NCBI GenBank assembly: GCA_903921965.1
Contig: CAIXSE010000067.1
Coordinates: 1 to 7,761, forward strand
DNA length: 7,761 nt
Reading direction: 5' to 3'
Origin: an uncultured Thermoleophilia bacterium
Lineage (GTDB): Bacteria; Actinomycetota; Thermoleophilia; UBA2241
Part shown: one piece after another, positions 6,387-7,761 of the stretch
Layout of the letters: every line of letters begins with the position of its first letter
Position numbering within the stretch: the first letter of the stretch is position 1
Program-made: the position numbers and the translations under genes
The notes under the pieces: generated by a model
Databases searched by the model: none
The model's input: only the letters and a program-made list of their open reading frames with translations
Told to the model about the DNA's origin: nothing

Positions 6387-6404
6387 CGGTCACGCCCAAG
6401 ACCG
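6387..6404. repeat. 5-bp dyad CGGTC-N8-GACCG
   Basis: CGGTC at 6387-6391 and GACCG at 6400-6404 share the CGGTC/GACCG core of the stronger palindrome at 6330-6345. The dyad is centred near -56 of the predicted promoter, close to the position of copy 1 at the kinase promoter. It may be a second, weaker half of the same operator region. Five-bp arms alone are weak evidence. Confidence 0.3.
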
Positions 6405-6439
6405 TTCGCACGCCCGATGTACGCAGCCGCGGCCCGGCC

Positions 6440-6445
6440 TAGGGT
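6440..6445 (+). promoter_or_regulatory. -10 box TAGGGT of the small Cys-rich operon
   Basis: CCTAGGGT fits the TANNNT pattern and the CTAG form of the other two promoters in this window. The transcript would start near 6452, leaving a leader of about 28 nt that carries GAGGAG (6468-6473), six bases before ATG 6480. TTGACG at 6445-6450 looks like a -35 box, but no suitable -10 lies 17 nt beyond it. Confidence 0.45.
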
Positions 6446-6479
6446 TGACGTGCAAGCGAACGTCGACGAGGAGCGGACG

Positions 6480-6716
6480 ATGTGCGGCCGCACGCACACC
6501 TTGAGCCGTCAGCAGGTCGTGGAGACCGAGCGGCGCGCATGGCTGACTCCCGCCGGCGACGGCGGCGGAGAGTACTTCTTCGACGGCATCAACTTCTGGC
6601 GCGACCACGGCCGCGCCGGCGCCGAGCTCATCGCGCCCTGGCGCGCCCCGGTGTCGGGGTGGCGGCACCGCGCGGGCTGCCGGTGCACGGTGTGCACGTC
6701 CCGGGCGGCGGCGTGA
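6480..6716 (+). CDS. Small Cys-rich protein of unknown function (78 aa)
   Basis: I do not recognise this family. The protein has an N-terminal MCGRTHTLSRQQVVETERR segment (C2, likely helical), a Gly-rich turn at 26-30, an aromatic central block EYFFDGINFWRDHG (31-44) and WRAPVSGW, and a C-terminal cluster HRAGCRCTVC (H63, C67, C69, C72) that could bind zinc or take part in redox chemistry. The start is ATG 6480, because GAGGAG at 6468-6473 gives a 6-nt spacer; the frame is open further upstream to 6345, but that part crosses the promoter and the palindrome. The stop TGA shares its A with the ATG of the next gene (TGATG), which implies translational coupling. Against being an artefact: the proper ribosome site, promoter and coupling all agree. 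There is no signal peptide. Confidence 0.7.
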   Translation: MCGRTHTLSRQQVVETERRAWLTPAGDGGGEYFFDGINFWRDHGRAGAELIAPWRAPVSGWRHRAGCRCTVCTSRAAA

Positions 6717-7135
6717 TGGGCACGCGCATCACGGGCAGCCTCGTGCGCGGAGGCCCCACGTCACGGGCGGAGCGCGTCAGGACCTACGTGGCCGGCCGGG
6801 TGTGCGCGGACGAGGGCTGCCAGACGGTGCTGTCGATCTACAACCCGACCCGTTTCTGCGGCCTGCACGCGGCCCCGGACAGGACGAGCGCCAGGCGCAA
6901 GCCGCTGCGGCCCCTCCGCCGCTGCGAGTGCGAGCACTGCGGCGCGGAGTTCGAGACCACGAACCCGGTCCGCAAGTACTGCTCGGACCGCTGCAGGATG
7001 GCCGCCTTCGCCTTCCGCCAGCGCACCGTGGAGGGCGGAAGACGGCGGAGGCCACCGGACGCGCGGCGACAAGAAGAGATGCTGCTCCCGGAGGAGATCC
7101 TGAAGGCGGCCGGGATGGACGTCGACGCAGCGTGA
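6716..7135 (+). CDS. Small double zinc-ribbon-like protein (139 aa), function unknown
   Basis: Two Cys clusters are visible. The first, about residues 30-51, is C30-x4-C35-x12-C48-x2-H51 and includes the stretch LSIYNPTRFCGLH, a pattern I associate with actinobacterial small regulators and hypothetical proteins. The second, about 70-93, is C72-x2-C75-x13-C89-x3-C93, with CEHCGAEFETTNPVRKYCSDRC; this resembles the C-x2-C...YCS-x2-CR zinc fingers of bacterial and phage proteins. An Arg/Lys-rich linker (59-69) and tail (107-119) suggest nucleic-acid binding. The C-terminus is an acidic/helical LLPEEILKAAGMDVDAA. The start is ATG 6716, overlapping the TGA of the preceding gene; the longer frame beginning at 6482 would run out of phase through that gene. 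The coupling points to a shared job, possibly as a two-subunit DNA- or RNA-binding factor. Zinc binding is inferred from spacing only. Confidence 0.75.
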   Translation: MGTRITGSLVRGGPTSRAERVRTYVAGRVCADEGCQTVLSIYNPTRFCGLHAAPDRTSARRKPLRPLRRCECEHCGAEFETTNPVRKYCSDRCRMAAFAFRQRTVEGGRRRRPPDARRQEEMLLPEEILKAAGMDVDAA

Positions 7136-7148
7136 CCCCCCGCGGCGT

Positions 7149-7170
7149 GCCGCCGTCTCCCTCCGGCGGC
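7149..7170 (+). terminator. Hairpin after the small Cys-rich operon
   Basis: GCCGCCG (7149-7155) and CGGCGGC (7164-7170) form a 7-bp stem with an 8-nt pyrimidine loop, 13 nt after the stop at 7135. It is a plausible terminator for the small-gene operon; no T-tract is present. Confidence 0.5.
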
Positions 7171-7200
7171 GGTGCGCGCCTCGAGCATGGGCAGCGACGG

Positions 7201-7240
7201 CCGGGGCGGCGGGCACTCTGCCCACGTGCGGCCGCCCCGG
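7201..7240. terminator. Bidirectional terminator-like hairpin between convergent genes
   Basis: CCGGGGCGGC (7201-7210) and GCCGCCCCGG (7231-7240) are perfect 10-bp arms. Inside them, GGGCA-CTC-TGCCC (7211-7223) forms its own 5-bp hairpin, leaving seven unpaired bases (7224-7230). It lies between the convergent small Cys-rich operon and the cysteine synthase gene, where it can serve both strands. Confidence 0.6.
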
Positions 7241-7292
7241 GCACACCCGTCCCCAGGGCTGAGCCGGCCTCAGCGCGCGGCGGCCGCGCCGC

Positions 7293-7761
7293 TCACGGCG
7301 GGCACTTGCCGCAGATCGAGCGGAACTGCATCGTGCTCAGGTACCGGTCGCCGCGGTCGGGCGTGATCACCACGATCGTGCCTTCGTCGATCTCGCGGGC
7401 GATGTCCATGGCGATGGCCACTGCGGCGCCGCTCGAGGAGCCCACGAAGAGGCCCTCGCGCCGCGCCAGCAGCTTGGTCATCTCGAACGCCTCGCCGTCG
7501 GACACGAGCCGGCGGTCGTCCAGTTCCTCCGGCCTGAAGATGCCCGGTACCATCGACTCCGTCATGTTCTTGAGGCCCTGGATGGCGTGGCCCTCGACGG
7601 GCTCCACGCCCACGATCCTGACGCCGGGCACGTGGTCCTTGAGGTACCGGCCGGTGCCCATGAGCGTGCCGGTGGTGCCCATGCCGGCGACGAAGTAGTC
7701 GACCTCGCCGGCGGTCTGCGCCACGATCTCCGGACCCGTGCTCTCGATGTGCGCGAGGGCG
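7293..7761 (-). CDS. Cysteine synthase / cystathionine beta-synthase family enzyme, C-terminal part (runs off right edge)
   Basis: The 155 visible residues belong to a fold-type II PLP enzyme. The N-terminal part, including the PLP lysine, lies outside the window. The marks are STGPEI (about visible residues 7-12), the phosphate-binding loop VAGMGTTGTLMGTGRYLKD, GVEPVEGHAIQGL, LVSDGEAFEMTKLLARREGLFVGSS with GSSSGAA, and VVITPDRGDRYLST near the end. Together they fit O-acetylserine sulfhydrylase (CysK/CysM) or a CBS-type beta-synthase; GTTGT in the loop is known from CysM-like members. It would replace the O-acetyl or hydroxyl group of serine derivatives with a thiol, giving cysteine or cystathionine. 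The chain ends at FRSICGKCPP, so no C-terminal CBS regulatory domains follow. The terminal CxxC is unusual. It converges on the small Cys-rich operon. The exact substrate is uncertain without the N-terminal half. Confidence 0.9.
   Translation of the reverse strand, partial: ALAHIESTGPEIVAQTAGEVDYFVAGMGTTGTLMGTGRYLKDHVPGVRIVGVEPVEGHAIQGLKNMTESMVPGIFRPEELDDRRLVSDGEAFEMTKLLARREGLFVGSSSGAAVAIAMDIAREIDEGTIVVITPDRGDRYLSTMQFRSICGKCPP

Noticed and set aside
6345..6479. Longer start of the 78-aa protein
   Set aside because: It would place coding sequence across the palindrome, dyad and -10 box; ATG 6480 has a good ribosome site.
2798..6499. Very long minus-strand open frame (about 1233 codons) opposite the kinase and regulator
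   Set aside because: Its translation is Arg/Gly/Ala/His-rich with no domain sense, while the plus strand carries clear kinase and regulator motifs. Such antisense frames are expected in GC-rich genes.

Overview
The window is high-GC DNA with strong codon-position GC bias, GTG starts, short overlapping genes and CTAG-type -10 boxes (TAGAGT, TAGACT, TAGGGT) placed close to start codons. This points to an actinomycete-type bacterium, possibly Thermoleophilia or another deep actinobacterial lineage. The genus cannot be fixed from sequence alone. No tRNA, rRNA, CRISPR array, insertion sequence or integrase was seen.

Layout, left to right. (1) Minus-strand pair, 1-1024: a two-domain EthD-like (dimeric alpha/beta barrel) protein, followed 10 nt downstream by a class I SAM-dependent methyltransferase that runs off the left edge. 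(2) Divergent control region, 1025-1415, with three clear inverted repeats, including a perfect 15-bp one at 1112-1146. (3) Plus-strand MFS exporter of the fosmidomycin-resistance (Fsr) type, 1416-2624. (4) Two-component operon, 2756-6236: a 946-residue multi-sensor histidine kinase (PAS-PAS-GAF-PAS-GAF-HisKA_3-HATPase) whose stop overlaps the GTG start of a NarL/LuxR-type response regulator. (5) A 243-nt control region with a strong hairpin and palindromic sites. (6) Two small, translationally coupled Cys-rich genes, 6480-7135, which I do not recognise as named families. (7) A convergent gap with terminator-like hairpins, then the C-terminal half of a minus-strand cysteine synthase / cystathionine beta-synthase family enzyme, entering from the right edge.

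How the parts may work together. The kinase and regulator form one sensory system; the kinase has no visible membrane segment, so it probably reads cytoplasmic or diffusible cues. The kinase promoter and the promoter region of the small Cys-rich pair share a bipartite element: TCAGRTGACCGA, nine variable bases, then GGCCGYCCGG. In the second copy it forms part of a palindrome. This suggests one regulator, perhaps the NarL-type protein encoded here, controls both transcription units. That link, and a metal- or redox-linked role for the two small proteins, is inference and is the most promising lead in the window. The flanking EthD/methyltransferase, MFS and cysteine synthase genes look like ordinary neighbours with no proven connection.
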